Shown one piece after another: positions 41,553-51,151 of a stretch of 64,000 bases of DNA (within the stretch, counting starts at the first letter, position 1; every line of letters starts with the position of its first letter). The notes beneath the pieces were generated by a model, which ran no database searches, was not told the DNA's origin, and worked only from the letters and a program-made list of their open reading frames with translations. This DNA comes from JBBQYD01 sp942493075 (GTDB lineage Bacteria > Verrucomicrobiota > Verrucomicrobiia > Limisphaerales > UBA8199). The DNA is taken from NCBI GenBank assembly GCA_942493075.1, contig OW818681.1, positions 124,001 to 188,000 of the forward strand. Reading direction: 5' to 3'. Position numbers and translations under genes: made by a program.

Positions 41553-44246
41553 ATGAACACCAGTCAAACTCTGCCATCATATCTCAGGAAATCGCGCTCC
41601 TGGCTGGCCCTTGCCGCTTGTTGCGCCGTCACGCAGCTCAGTGCTGCTCCGCTGGACCTCGTTAACGAAGGTTTCGAATCTTACACCGATGTCGCTGCTT
41701 CGCTCGCTGACGCGGCAACCGACGCCGATCCAACAAATGCTTGGTATCAAATCACCGATGATACGCCTCTGGGGTCGGCAGACGGCAGTGGTCTGCAGGT
41801 CCAAACCTGGCAGGTCCATTCCGGGACCAAGGCGTTGCTCCTGCGGCCGAACACGACTCTGAATATCAACATTCCTGATACCCGCAGCGGCAGTCGCTAT
41901 ACGCTCGATTTCTGGCTCTATGCCAACCGTGGTGCCACCGCCTCGCATAATTGGTACATCATGCTTCGTGGTATGGGCGCCGACAACAATGGTGAGGACA
42001 TCGTGGCTTATCAGTCCAACCAGGCGACCAACTCAACGATGATCCGTTATTATGATGGTATCGATAATGCCAACTCCGGTTATTGGTCCAACTTGGTCAA
42101 CCATGCCGTTGATGCCTGGCAGCATCACCGAATTGTCGTTAATGCGCAGGCGCAAAAGGCCGACATATATCTCGACGACATGACGACCGCGCTAGTAACC
42201 AATGTGGACCTGGCACGCATGGATATGGTGATTCCCACCCAGTTGAGAATCAACCATTCGGGTAACTCGGACGATGATGGTTACTTCCTGATCGACGATG
42301 TGAAGCTGACTGTGGATGATCCGTTCGCTCTGAAGGGCACCTTCACGGAAAACTTCGAAAGCTACACGGCGAGGGCCAATGAGACATCCGATGCTGATCC
42401 AGCAGGCCCGTGGATTACCGTGGAAATGGATGGCACCGGCTCAGGTCGGCTGCAGGCTCCCGGCAAGGTCCAAGTCGTGGATGCCACGGTGGAAGGCGGT
42501 GGATTGACCGCTCATTCAGGTACAAAATGCCTGAAGCTGCAGTATGGTCAGCGTGCCGGATCTACCATTGCGTGGGGCTATGCCGAGGATGTGGATGTGC
42601 AGATTACCTATTGGGCTCGAGTTCCCTCCTCTGTGGATGGTGCGACGGCCACCTACCTGCGGTTCTCACTCTATGGCGCAGAAGGCCAGAGCACTTCTTC
42701 AGGCGATGCCGCCCTCCTGGGGTATGGCTCTCGTGACGCAACAATCGGTGATGAGACTTCATTGGTTTATTACACCACAGCTTGGAAAGACACGCTGGCC
42801 GACTATACCCCGGATACGTGGGAAGAGTACCAAATCACGACCCATAACGTTCGCGGGAGCTACTCGATCGTGAAGAACCCCAGCAGTGCCAGTCCCGTGG
42901 TGGTCGTGGATAATGCGGCTTACGTTGGTTCCTCCCTTACCTACGGCCCAATGTTCATGGCGGCCTGGAGTTCATCGAATGGCACCAATCATCCGCCGGT
43001 CTATGTGGATGATATCACCATCAAATCGGTTCCGCCGGATGTGATGCCTCAGCCATATACCCCCACAATCCACACGACCCGTTTCACTAATTACACCGAG
43101 TTGAAAATCACCGGTCCTGTCGGCGCTGTGGCCGTTGATCCGCGCGATAATTCAACCATCGCTTTCACCATCGATGCAACCCCCGAGGGTGCAATCTACA
43201 AAGCCACTAAAGTAGCCAAAGGCAACTGGGCAGTCGATAGCAAGCCCATCGTCTCTGGCTTGTCGAATCCCTCCGGTTTGAAAATCGACGCGAATGGCAC
43301 CTTGTGGTGGGTGCATGATTATACCGCAGGACTTATGCGCTTGAAGTCCCCATGGGACGCAAACACGCCTGAGTTGGTTATCTCTGATTTGGGCAATTTT
43401 GCAGGAACACCCCCAGCGGCAGTGGACGACGATCCGTTTGATCTCTGCATCGCGCCTGCCGGTTTCACGGGTGGAACTGTAAAGCCCGGCGACGTTGTTG
43501 TTATGGATCGCGGCGTCGATGACAATGCGTTCAATGCGCTGTTCTATGTCGATCCTGCCACCACGACGCTCAACCAAACTGAGTACAAAACGTATCTGGT
43601 TGAACCAAACAACACGGCGTTCGGAAATCTCGATCTGGTTGCTATGACGGCCCTTCCAGACAAAGTAGCAACCCTATGTCTTGATGGGCAGATCACTCAG
43701 GTGGACGCTCAAGGTGGAGTGACCCAGATGTGGCCGGATTTCTACCCGGTTGGCCTTGCCATTGAGCCCGCCGCTCTTGCTGCCGATCCAAACACGGGAA
43801 GATTCTGGGTGGCCGACGACATCTTCAATGAGGTGTGGTCTTGCGACGCGAGCGGCCTTAATTCTCAGCGCGAATTGAGCTTCCCGCTGATCAACCCGCT
43901 CTACACGGGCCGCAACATTGACTTCCACGAACCTGGAATGGCGTTCTCGCCCGATGGGAAGTTCGTGGTGGTTGCTGATACCAGCATTGCCAACGGCGGT
44001 GGACGGTTGATCATCTTCCACAGCGAACCGTTTGAAATAGCGACGTTCAAAGTGGGTATTGAACGCACTGCCAGCCAGGTCAAGATTGCCTGGGAAAGTG
44101 CTGGTGGCACCTACAACGTGCTGCGCGGCGATTCGATCACGAATCCCGCCGGCTTCATCAACGTCTCGGGTGATATCACCACCACGAGCTTTACTGACAC
44201 CAATGCACCCGGGCCTGTGTTCTACCGGGTGGTTGCCAAGCGCTAA
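41553..44246 (+). CDS. Secreted concanavalin-like/beta-propeller-like protein (cassette 3 cargo)
   Basis: 897 residues from ATG 41553; the frame is open from a TTG at 41523. The signal peptide is about 1-33 (LALAACCAVTQLSAAP). Two jelly-roll domains begin with NEGFESYTD and TENFESYTA (about 35-260 and 263-500), each with a YTLDFWLYA- or VQITYWARV-type strand. Next is an NHL/SMP-30-like propeller (about 505-820) with AVAVDPRDNSTI, GLSNPSGLKIDANGTLWWVHD and GMAFSPDGKFVVVADTS. The end is a terminal beta domain (IERTASQVKIAWE ... FYRVVAKR). No catalytic motif is certain. A hairpin and a pseudopilin gene follow, as in cassettes 1 and 2. Confidence 0.78.
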   Translation: MNTSQTLPSYLRKSRSWLALAACCAVTQLSAAPLDLVNEGFESYTDVAASLADAATDADPTNAWYQITDDTPLGSADGSGLQVQTWQVHSGTKALLLRPNTTLNINIPDTRSGSRYTLDFWLYANRGATASHNWYIMLRGMGADNNGEDIVAYQSNQATNSTMIRYYDGIDNANSGYWSNLVNHAVDAWQHHRIVVNAQAQKADIYLDDMTTALVTNVDLARMDMVIPTQLRINHSGNSDDDGYFLIDDVKLTVDDPFALKGTFTENFESYTARANETSDADPAGPWITVEMDGTGSGRLQAPGKVQVVDATVEGGGLTAHSGTKCLKLQYGQRAGSTIAWGYAEDVDVQITYWARVPSSVDGATATYLRFSLYGAEGQSTSSGDAALLGYGSRDATIGDETSLVYYTTAWKDTLADYTPDTWEEYQITTHNVRGSYSIVKNPSSASPVVVVDNAAYVGSSLTYGPMFMAAWSSSNGTNHPPVYVDDITIKSVPPDVMPQPYTPTIHTTRFTNYTELKITGPVGAVAVDPRDNSTIAFTIDATPEGAIYKATKVAKGNWAVDSKPIVSGLSNPSGLKIDANGTLWWVHDYTAGLMRLKSPWDANTPELVISDLGNFAGTPPAAVDDDPFDLCIAPAGFTGGTVKPGDVVVMDRGVDDNAFNALFYVDPATTTLNQTEYKTYLVEPNNTAFGNLDLVAMTALPDKVATLCLDGQITQVDAQGGVTQMWPDFYPVGLAIEPAALAADPNTGRFWVADDIFNEVWSCDASGLNSQRELSFPLINPLYTGRNIDFHEPGMAFSPDGKFVVVADTSIANGGGRLIIFHSEPFEIATFKVGIERTASQVKIAWESAGGTYNVLRGDSITNPAGFINVSGDITTTSFTDTNAPGPVFYRVVAKR

Positions 44247-44274
44247 TGACCGAGTAGATTGAGATGTTTTATAC

Positions 44275-44303
44275 GCAGGGGCTGCCTGCACGGCAGCCCC
44301 TGC
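44275..44303 (+). terminator. Intercistronic hairpin between cargo and pseudopilin
   Basis: GCAGGGGCTGCC (44275-44286) pairs perfectly with GGCAGCCCCTGC (44292-44303) around a 5-nt loop, 28 bp after the cargo stop. AATTCAATTTT follows, so termination may be partial, lowering expression of the downstream pseudopilin. Confidence 0.65.
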
Positions 44304-44316
44304 AATTCAATTTTGT

Positions 44317-45138
44317 ATGCGAATTAAACTGTTAAAGAAGTCCGGATTTACCCTTATCGAGTTGCTCGTGGTTATTGCCATCATCGCGATTTTGGCTGCC
44401 ATGTTGTTGCCGTCACTCTCGAAAGCCAAACAGAAGGCTTTAGGGATCTATTGCATGAGCAATGACAAGCAAGTTAACCTGGGTGTGCGAATGTACGTTG
44501 AAGACTCTCGCGATTTGCTGCCCAAAGCCAAAGGCTCTCCCGCCCAAGGCAGTTGGATGGATGGGTGGTTGGATAATTCCGGCTCAAATCCCGACAACTA
44601 CGATATCAACGAGAACATCACTAAGAGTCCCGTCTATCCTTACATCAAAAGCCCCAAGGTCTTCAAGTGCCCCGCCGACCGCTACACAGTCACGGTCCGT
44701 GGAGTTCCGATGCCACGAGTGCGCAGCATTTCGATGAATGGGTTCATCGGTGGGCGCCCGGATGAAAACGGAATCCATATTGACCTCGGGTATAACACCG
44801 AAACCCTGGGATACAAGGTATTCAAGAAATCGACAGACATTCTCCGCCCTTCCGAGATTTACACAACAATCGACGAACGTGAAGACAGTATCAACGACGG
44901 CATGTTCATCGTGGATATGACATGGCCTTCTGTTATCATGGTTGATAAACCGGCCAGCCAGCATGGCGGATCAGGCGGTTTGGCCTATGCCGATGGACGC
45001 GCCGAACTGCACAAATGGAAGACCGCCGAAGTGCTCAAAATTCCTCCCGCAGGCACGATCACTCCCTACACGGGCTGGCCAGCACCAAGCAACCAGGATG
45101 TTCGCTGGCTTCAAGAACACGCGTCGGTCAAAAAATAG
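44317..45138 (+). CDS. Pseudopilin with H-X9-DG tail (cassette 3)
   Basis: 273 residues. The signal KKSGFTLIELLVVIAIIAIL is close to the N-terminus; prepilin peptidase would cut after Gly. The tail reads HGGSGGLAYADGRAE, exactly H-X9-DG. The globular region shares RSISMNGFIGG and DEREDSINDGMF patterns with the cassette 2 and lone pseudopilins. Ends at a good terminator. Confidence 0.92.
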   Translation: MRIKLLKKSGFTLIELLVVIAIIAILAAMLLPSLSKAKQKALGIYCMSNDKQVNLGVRMYVEDSRDLLPKAKGSPAQGSWMDGWLDNSGSNPDNYDINENITKSPVYPYIKSPKVFKCPADRYTVTVRGVPMPRVRSISMNGFIGGRPDENGIHIDLGYNTETLGYKVFKKSTDILRPSEIYTTIDEREDSINDGMFIVDMTWPSVIMVDKPASQHGGSGGLAYADGRAELHKWKTAEVLKIPPAGTITPYTGWPAPSNQDVRWLQEHASVKK

Positions 45139-45157
45139 TGTCTTAGCTCGTTGAAGA

Positions 45158-45188
45158 AAAACCTCCCCGGTGATCCTAGGGAGGTTTT
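45158..45188 (+). terminator. Terminator after cassette 3
   Basis: AAAACCTCCC (45158-45167) and GGGAGGTTTT (45179-45188) form the stem; GCTTTTT follows. A good intrinsic terminator, 19 bp after the pseudopilin stop. Confidence 0.75.
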
Positions 45189-45318
45189 GCTTTTTGCGGG
45201 GCTCACAGGTGTGCCTTGCCCCTTGCCCCAGGAGATTCTTGACCGATGGCCGGGCAGTGATGCCCCTGTTTTTCTGTTTTCGGGACCACAAATTGTTCAG
45301 ATTAGCTTAAGTTCATCG

Positions 45319-45346
45319 TTGACCCTGCGGCTGGCAACATTACCAT
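45319..45346 (+). promoter_or_regulatory. Putative gap promoter
   Basis: TTGACC (45319-45324) and TACCAT (45341-45346) with a 16-bp spacer, 38 bp before the gap ATG. The leader would be short. Confidence 0.4.
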
Positions 45347-45384
45347 ACAGCGTTCGTAGTTGGTCCTATAAACTGAAACTGAAT

Positions 45385-46449
<1,065 letters not shown>

Positions 46450-46477
46450 GCGATCCTTTAAAGATTAATCTGCAAGC

Positions 46478-46503
46478 AAACGGCGGCCACAAGGCCGCCG
46501 TTT
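46478..46503 (+). terminator. Strong terminator after gap
   Basis: AAACGGCGGCC (46478-46488) pairs with GGCCGCCGTTT (46493-46503) around ACAA. The stem is perfect. Confidence 0.8.
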
Positions 46504-46551
46504 CGCTTTATGTGCGTCCGTGTGTAGCGCGGTCGTCTCGACTGCGAGGAC

Positions 46552-46578
46552 GGGCGGCGTCTCGCCGCCCTTTATTTT
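46552..46578 (+). terminator. Second terminator-like hairpin
   Basis: GGGCGGCG (46552-46559) and CGCCGCCC (46563-46570) with loop TCT, followed by TTTATTTT. It may back up the gap terminator; similar GGGCGGC hairpins recur near 48300 and 52352. Confidence 0.6.
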
Positions 46579-46762
46579 GCAAACGGAGGATTGAGCAGGA
46601 TTAACCAGGAGGGTGACCGAGAAAACAGAGGACGTCTACATGTCCTCTGCCCTCGGAACGGAATGGCAAACCGCTAATAGGGACCTAATCTGACACTAAT
46701 AGACATGATGCCCGGGACATTCATACCCAAGGTGCGCTGACTATTCGAAGGCGTTTGTTTCA

Positions 46763-47040
46763 CATTCCTCAATCCCAACGGGATTGTGCCCCAAAGCCCC
46801 GGGTTGCGACGCAGTCGCTACCGGGGGGTACCAAACCAAGTGGAGTAAGAGCTTCTTCTTCACGTCTTCTCCACCCAGGGCGGCGGCCTTGCGGCCTGGG
46901 CTTATGGGTTGCCGCTCCTTCAGAGCTCGGGAATAGGCTGTTACGCAGAATTGCCAGCCGACCCCAAGACCTCGAAGGCAACGAAGAAGCTGGCACCCCT
47001 CGCTGGGGTGCTGTTTCCATCCGGACCTGACCGGAGGTCT
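46763..47040. repeat. Degenerate non-coding element with short hairpins
   Basis: The span holds small inverted repeats: AATCCCAACGGGATT, CCCCTCGCTGGGG and GACCTGACCGGAGGTC. The style (CAACGGGGTTG and GGTTGCGACGCAGTCGCTACC) matches a repeat common in Planctomycetes/Verrucomicrobia intergenic DNA. Open frames here on both strands lack start context or homology and are not called. Confidence 0.45.
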
Positions 47041-47118
47041 GCGCCGCTTTCGTGCGAATGAGTCATGAGAAACGGGAAAGGATCGAAAAGAAGAGGGCAA
47101 AGAAAACAGCCTCAAGGC

Positions 47119-47309
47119 ATGTAATCACGCCAAGACGCCAAGACGCGAACATTTTAAGGAAAATGGTGAACTGAATTCTTTGCACCAGGCATATAAGGGC
47201 ATATCAGTCTTCTTTCTTCTTTCTTGGCGTCTTTGCGTGACATATTTCAGCGGTTATGGGTTGTTTCTGATTTGATCGACCATGACTTAATGATAACGGT
47301 TTGCGGTTC
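47119..47309. repeat. Long direct repeat, copy 1
   Basis: About 190 bp, beginning ATGTAATCACGCCAAGACGC and ending TTTGCGGTTC. It matches 48401-48598 with scattered changes, including GAACTGAATTCTTTGC, AAGGGCATATCAGT and TTGTTTCTGATTTGA. Internal CGCCAAGACGCCAAG and CTTGGCGTCTTTGCG are inverted, so the element can fold. No open frame is conserved. Confidence 0.8.
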
Positions 47310-47428
47310 GCACACGGACGATCGTTCAACCTTCAACCCCTCTTTTGACATTGTTCTTCCTGAGCCCATATTCACCTAAACATGTCTCACCTGTATAACA
47401 ATCTGCCGTTTCTCCCCTTCGGCACTGA

Positions 47429-48229
47429 ATGAACCGGGTGCCTTCATCAAAAAATCGCGGCTTCACGCTCACCGAATTGCTGGTCACCATTGCCATCCTC
47501 GGCATCCTTGCGGCCCTCCTTCTTCCGGCGGTCAGCCGTGCCAAGGCCAAAGCCCTTCACGCTGTTTGCACCTCCAATTTCCGACAGCTAACACTCGGCT
47601 GGAAAATGTATGCCGATGACAATGGCGGCAAGCTCGTTCCAGTGGCCTTCAAGGCGGGCGAGGTGGTGGTCACGAATGCCTGGGTTCGCGGCAGTATGAA
47701 CGATCAGGTGACGGTTTATCCGCCGATCGCGCCCGGCGTGCTCGACTCAACGAATCTGAACGGCATCCGGTTGGGTTCCCTGTTTCGCTATAGCCCATCC
47801 GTTGGCGTTTATCGGTGTCCGCTCGACAAGACAACAGTGGGTGGTGTTCTGCGCGTGCGCAGCTATTCAATCAACGGTTGGATGGGTGGAACCACTGTTT
47901 ACGGCCAGCATCAATTTCGTGTGTTTCGGCGCGAGACGGATATTGTGGCACCTTCCCCTGCGAATGCATGGGTCTTTATTGATGAACATCAAAGGAGCAT
48001 TAACGATGGCTGGTTTGCAGTGGACATGGTCGGTGATCGGGGACTTCTTGACATCCCAGCGAGCCGCCATGGCAATAGCTACGCTTTATCCTTTGCTGAT
48101 GGTCACTCCGAGATTTGGAAGCTGCAGGATTCTCGAACACGCAACTGGACCGAGCGCCCCGTTTCCAACAACCCGCCCAATGCAGATCTGAAGAAGTTGC
48201 AGGCCGCTTCTACAAGCCTGGCTGAATGA
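47429..48229 (+). CDS. Lone pseudopilin with H-X9-DG tail
   Basis: 266 residues. The signal reads SKNRGFTLTELLVTIAILGIL, slightly divergent from the other three (TEL, TIAILG). Tail RHGNSYALSFADGHSE fits H-X9-DG. It has no LamG partner; instead it is bracketed by the two ~195-bp direct repeats, so either the cargo gene was lost or this is a stand-alone paralogue. Inner-membrane pseudopilin by family. Confidence 0.9.
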   Translation: MNRVPSSKNRGFTLTELLVTIAILGILAALLLPAVSRAKAKALHAVCTSNFRQLTLGWKMYADDNGGKLVPVAFKAGEVVVTNAWVRGSMNDQVTVYPPIAPGVLDSTNLNGIRLGSLFRYSPSVGVYRCPLDKTTVGGVLRVRSYSINGWMGGTTVYGQHQFRVFRRETDIVAPSPANAWVFIDEHQRSINDGWFAVDMVGDRGLLDIPASRHGNSYALSFADGHSEIWKLQDSRTRNWTERPVSNNPPNADLKKLQAASTSLAE

Positions 48230-48400
48230 ACGGATAGGCAAACTTGGATGCGCACACCGACCTCGCGTTGTAGAGGCCGGAGGTCCGGCGTACTTGGTGG
48301 TAGGGCGGCCTCGCCGTAGGCCGCCGAAACCCGAACACCGGAGATGCCTCGACGAGGCTGCTCACGCGGAGGCGCAGATTTCGCGGAGAGGAAAGAGGGA

Positions 48401-48598
48401 ATGTATTCGCGCCAAGACGCCAAGACGCGAAGATTTTAAGGAAAAACGTGAACTGAATTCTTTGCGACAGGCACACAAGGGCATATCAGTTTCTTTTCCT
48501 TTTTTCTTTGCGTCGCCGCGTCTTTGCGTGAGATCTCGGCGGTTCTGGGTTGTTTCTGATTTGAACGGCCATGACTTAATGGTAACGGTTTGCGGTTC
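48401..48598. repeat. Long direct repeat, copy 2
   Basis: The matching copy to 47119-47309, in the same orientation, 1.28 kb apart. Differences include the CTTTGCGTCGCCGCGTC insertion-like region and AACGGCC for TCGACC. The arrangement could allow recombination that deletes the pseudopilin gene. Confidence 0.8.
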
Positions 48599-48715
48599 AA
48601 GCTGGACGCTTTTGGAAAGAGCAATCCGAAACCTTTGAATTTACATCGTTTCTCGATCTCACATCGTGCGGAACCTGTCCCATCATATACCTCAGCCGTG
48701 CGGTGAGCTTTAGAT

Positions 48716-48839
48716 CAGAACTGTTGGTAGCCGCAGTCCAAAACAACAAATACTCCTGGTTCATCGGGTTGGCGCTGTTTGGCGCCAAACCGATGAACCA
48801 GGGTAGAATCAAGGCGGGCGGCAGCTACAAACAGTACTG
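48716..48839. repeat. REPIN-like nested palindrome, copy 1
   Basis: The outer arms 48716-48731 and 48824-48839 match at 14 of 16 positions (CAG.ACTGTTGGTAGC type). The inner arms 48755-48775 and 48782-48802 pair at 20 of 21. The layout is the same as 52382-52505 but several inner-stem base pairs are changed on both sides, so pairing is kept. Confidence 0.8.
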
Positions 48840-49094
48840 ATTCTGGTTCGGACAGCATGTTTGCGTTTGAACCGTAGCACACCGCAGGAGTGCTGAAGGC
48901 TCGTCTAAACCGACAAATCCTATTCAGGACTTGTCCGAGCTGCTCAGAATTGAGGGCGGCGAGGACGCCTACGCTACACACGGACGATCTGCCGTTTGAC
49001 CGTGGTCTCTGCCCTCTGTTATCTCCGTTCTCCTGCTGTTCCTTGCGTCCTCAACTCTTGCAGTCTTTTCTTGGTTTCTTTGTTGTGAAAAACG

Positions 49095-49126
49095 AAACAA
49101 AAAAGCCGCCCGGGTCTCGGGCGGCT
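49095..49126 (-). terminator. Intrinsic terminator of eno
   Basis: GCCGCCCG (49105-49112) and CGGGCGGC (49118-49125), loop GGTCT. On the minus strand the stem is followed by TTTTTTGTTT, a classic intrinsic terminator, 25 bp past the eno stop. Confidence 0.85.
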
Positions 49127-49150
49127 GTGTTTCAAAAATAAGCCAGCGGA

Positions 49151-50440
49151 TTAGCGGCCCTTCGGCAGCGCCGTGAGGCCTGCGTAAACCGCGTTCGCTC
49201 CAAGCATCTGTTCAATCCGGAGCAGTTGGTTGTACTTGGCCAACCGGTCGGAGCGGCTCAGTGAACCGGTCTTGATCTGACCGCAGTTCGTGGCGACCGC
49301 GATATCCGCGATGGTCGCATCTTCGGTTTCGCCGGAACGATGGCTCAGCACCGCAGTGTAGCGGTTGGTTTGGGCCAATTCCACAGCGTCGAGGGTCTCG
49401 GTCAGCGACCCGATCTGGTTCACTTTGACCAGGATCGAGTTGGCCGTGCCGGTGTCGATGCCCTTCTTGAGGAACTTCACGTTGGTGACGAACAGATCGT
49501 CGCCGACGAGTTGGACCTTGTCGCCGAGCTTCTCGGTGAGGGTCTTCCAGTTCTTCCAGTCGCCTTCGGCGCAACCGTCTTCGATGCTGACGATCGGGTA
49601 CTTGCCGCAGAGTTCGACATAGAAATCAACCAGTTCGTCGCCGGAGATGGTCTTGCCGGTGCTCTTCTTGAAGGTGTAGGTGCCGTTCTTGTTGTAGAAC
49701 TCGCTGCTTGCGACGTCCAGGGCCAGGAAGATCTGCTTGCCCGCTTTGTAGCCGGCATCCTTGGTTGCCTGGAGGATCGATTCGATCGCGTCTTCAACAC
49801 TGTCGAGTTTCGGAGCGAAACCGCCTTCATCACCCACAGCGGTGCTCAGGCCGCGCTTCTTGAGCACAGCTTTGAGGGCGTGGAAGATTTCTGTGATGGC
49901 GCGCAGACCTTCGCTGAAGGTCGGCAGGCCGTGCGGCATGATCATGAATTCCTGGAAATCGATTGGGGCATCCGAGTGGGCGCCGCCGTTGATCACGTTG
50001 GCCATGGGCACAGGCAGGACTTTGGCGTTGGGCCCGCCGAGGTATTTGAACAAGGGCATGCCGAGCGCTTCGGAAGCGGCTTTGGCGTTCGCGAGGGAAA
50101 CCGCGAGGATGGCGTTGGCGCCAAGCTTGGACTTCGTCTCTGTGCCGTCGAGTTCCAGCATGGTCTTGTCCACCGTGAGCTGGTCAAGGGCATCGAGGCC
50201 CTGCAATTCGGGGGCAATCTTTTCGATGACGTTCTTGACGGCTTTGCTGACGCCTTTGCCCAGATAGCGTTTCTTATCGCCGTCGCGCAATTCGATGGCT
50301 TCATGTTCGCCTGTGCTGGCGCCGGAGGGGACCGCTGCGCGGCCCACTGCGCCACCCTGCAGGGTAACATCGACTTCCACCGTTGGATTACCGCGGGAGT
50401 CGAGGACTTCACGCGCCTGAATGTCAAATATTGTGCTCAT
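49151..50440 (-). CDS. eno: Enolase
   Basis: 429 residues, canonical length. The N-terminal EVLDSRGNPTVEVDV is the enolase signature. GGAHSDAPIDFQEFMIMP carries the loop His, and SIEDGCAEGDW and VGDDLFVTN carry metal ligands Glu and Asp. The KVNQIGSLTETLDAV Lys is the general base, and SHRSGETEDATIADIAVATN is the classic C-terminal motif. Converts 2-phosphoglycerate to phosphoenolpyruvate. Monocistronic on the minus strand with its own terminator. Confidence 0.97.
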   Translation of the reverse strand: MSTIFDIQAREVLDSRGNPTVEVDVTLQGGAVGRAAVPSGASTGEHEAIELRDGDKKRYLGKGVSKAVKNVIEKIAPELQGLDALDQLTVDKTMLELDGTETKSKLGANAILAVSLANAKAASEALGMPLFKYLGGPNAKVLPVPMANVINGGAHSDAPIDFQEFMIMPHGLPTFSEGLRAITEIFHALKAVLKKRGLSTAVGDEGGFAPKLDSVEDAIESILQATKDAGYKAGKQIFLALDVASSEFYNKNGTYTFKKSTGKTISGDELVDFYVELCGKYPIVSIEDGCAEGDWKNWKTLTEKLGDKVQLVGDDLFVTNVKFLKKGIDTGTANSILVKVNQIGSLTETLDAVELAQTNRYTAVLSHRSGETEDATIADIAVATNCGQIKTGSLSRSDRLAKYNQLLRIEQMLGANAVYAGLTALPKGR

Positions 50441-50708
50441 AATCTCGTGTTCGAATTAAAGAATACCGAATTAGCCGCGCATCATAGCCCCCCGCCCCTA
50501 ACAAATCAAGAATTGCACTTGCTCTTTCGACCGGCGCCGGCGGACGGGCGGTCGGTTGAGGCGGCACGCCGGCCTGCCGTCTCTCCTATCTGCGTCATCT
50601 GCGGAGGATGGAAGGGCATTCACAGATTTCCCAGATGCACGCAGATAGCTGACAAGATGACGGGACGACGGCCTTGACAGCCCGTCCATTCTGCCGTTCA
50701 GTTTCAGT

Positions 50709-51146
50709 ATGAAACGTTTGGCCATAGCCGGGCTGATGCTTCTGGCCGCGCTCACTCTCTCCCGTGCAGAGACGAATTCCCCTGTCCTGGATCAGCCACT
50801 CACTCAATCCGATGTTTCCAACCCAACGGATTCCGCGACGGTCGAGGCCACCAGCGCTTTCGGTGAATTTGCTTCCCGCAGTAGTCTCTTGACCCCCAAG
50901 CCAAAGTCAGGTGCCCGACGCACCTTCGCAGCCGGTGTCAAGGGGTTTCTCCAAAAGCTAAACCCCTTCGCGCCAGTCGCCAGTGAAGCGGTTGGCGGGG
51001 CGCAGCCCGGGAAGCTGGGTCGCCCGCCCCAGCGCCCCTGGGGTTCGATCGATCAATGGACATCCGCCAAATCGGCTTTTCCCGACGAGGTCACCCACGA
51101 GCCAGACCTGCGTGTGTTCAGCTTCGAGTGCCCCGCCAGCAAGTAG
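50709..51146 (+). CDS. Small secreted protein of unknown function
   Basis: 145 residues; signal peptide MKRLAIAGLMLLAALTLSRA. The mature part is low in recognisable domains, with a KPKSGARRTFAAGVKGFLQK basic stretch, a Pro-rich LGRPPQRPWGSID segment and a C-terminal FECPASK. Convergent with the SGNH hydrolase gene with 5 bp between. No family recognised; coding is supported by the signal peptide and the lack of competing frames. Confidence 0.55.
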   Translation: MKRLAIAGLMLLAALTLSRAETNSPVLDQPLTQSDVSNPTDSATVEATSAFGEFASRSSLLTPKPKSGARRTFAAGVKGFLQKLNPFAPVASEAVGGAQPGKLGRPPQRPWGSIDQWTSAKSAFPDEVTHEPDLRVFSFECPASK

Positions 51147-51151
51147 CCGAG

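Noticed and set aside
46741..47115. Overlapping frames on both strands in the gap downstream of gap
   Set aside because: Hairpin-rich non-coding element; frames end arbitrarily and lack signal or homology.
47119..47170. CGCCAAGACGCCAAGACGCG repeats as a CRISPR start
   Set aside because: Only two short adjacent units, no regular spacers, and part of a longer direct repeat. No CRISPR array was seen anywhere in the window.
49340..50677. 445-codon plus-strand frame opposite eno
   Set aside because: Mirrors enolase codon structure; no domain and extends into noncoding DNA.
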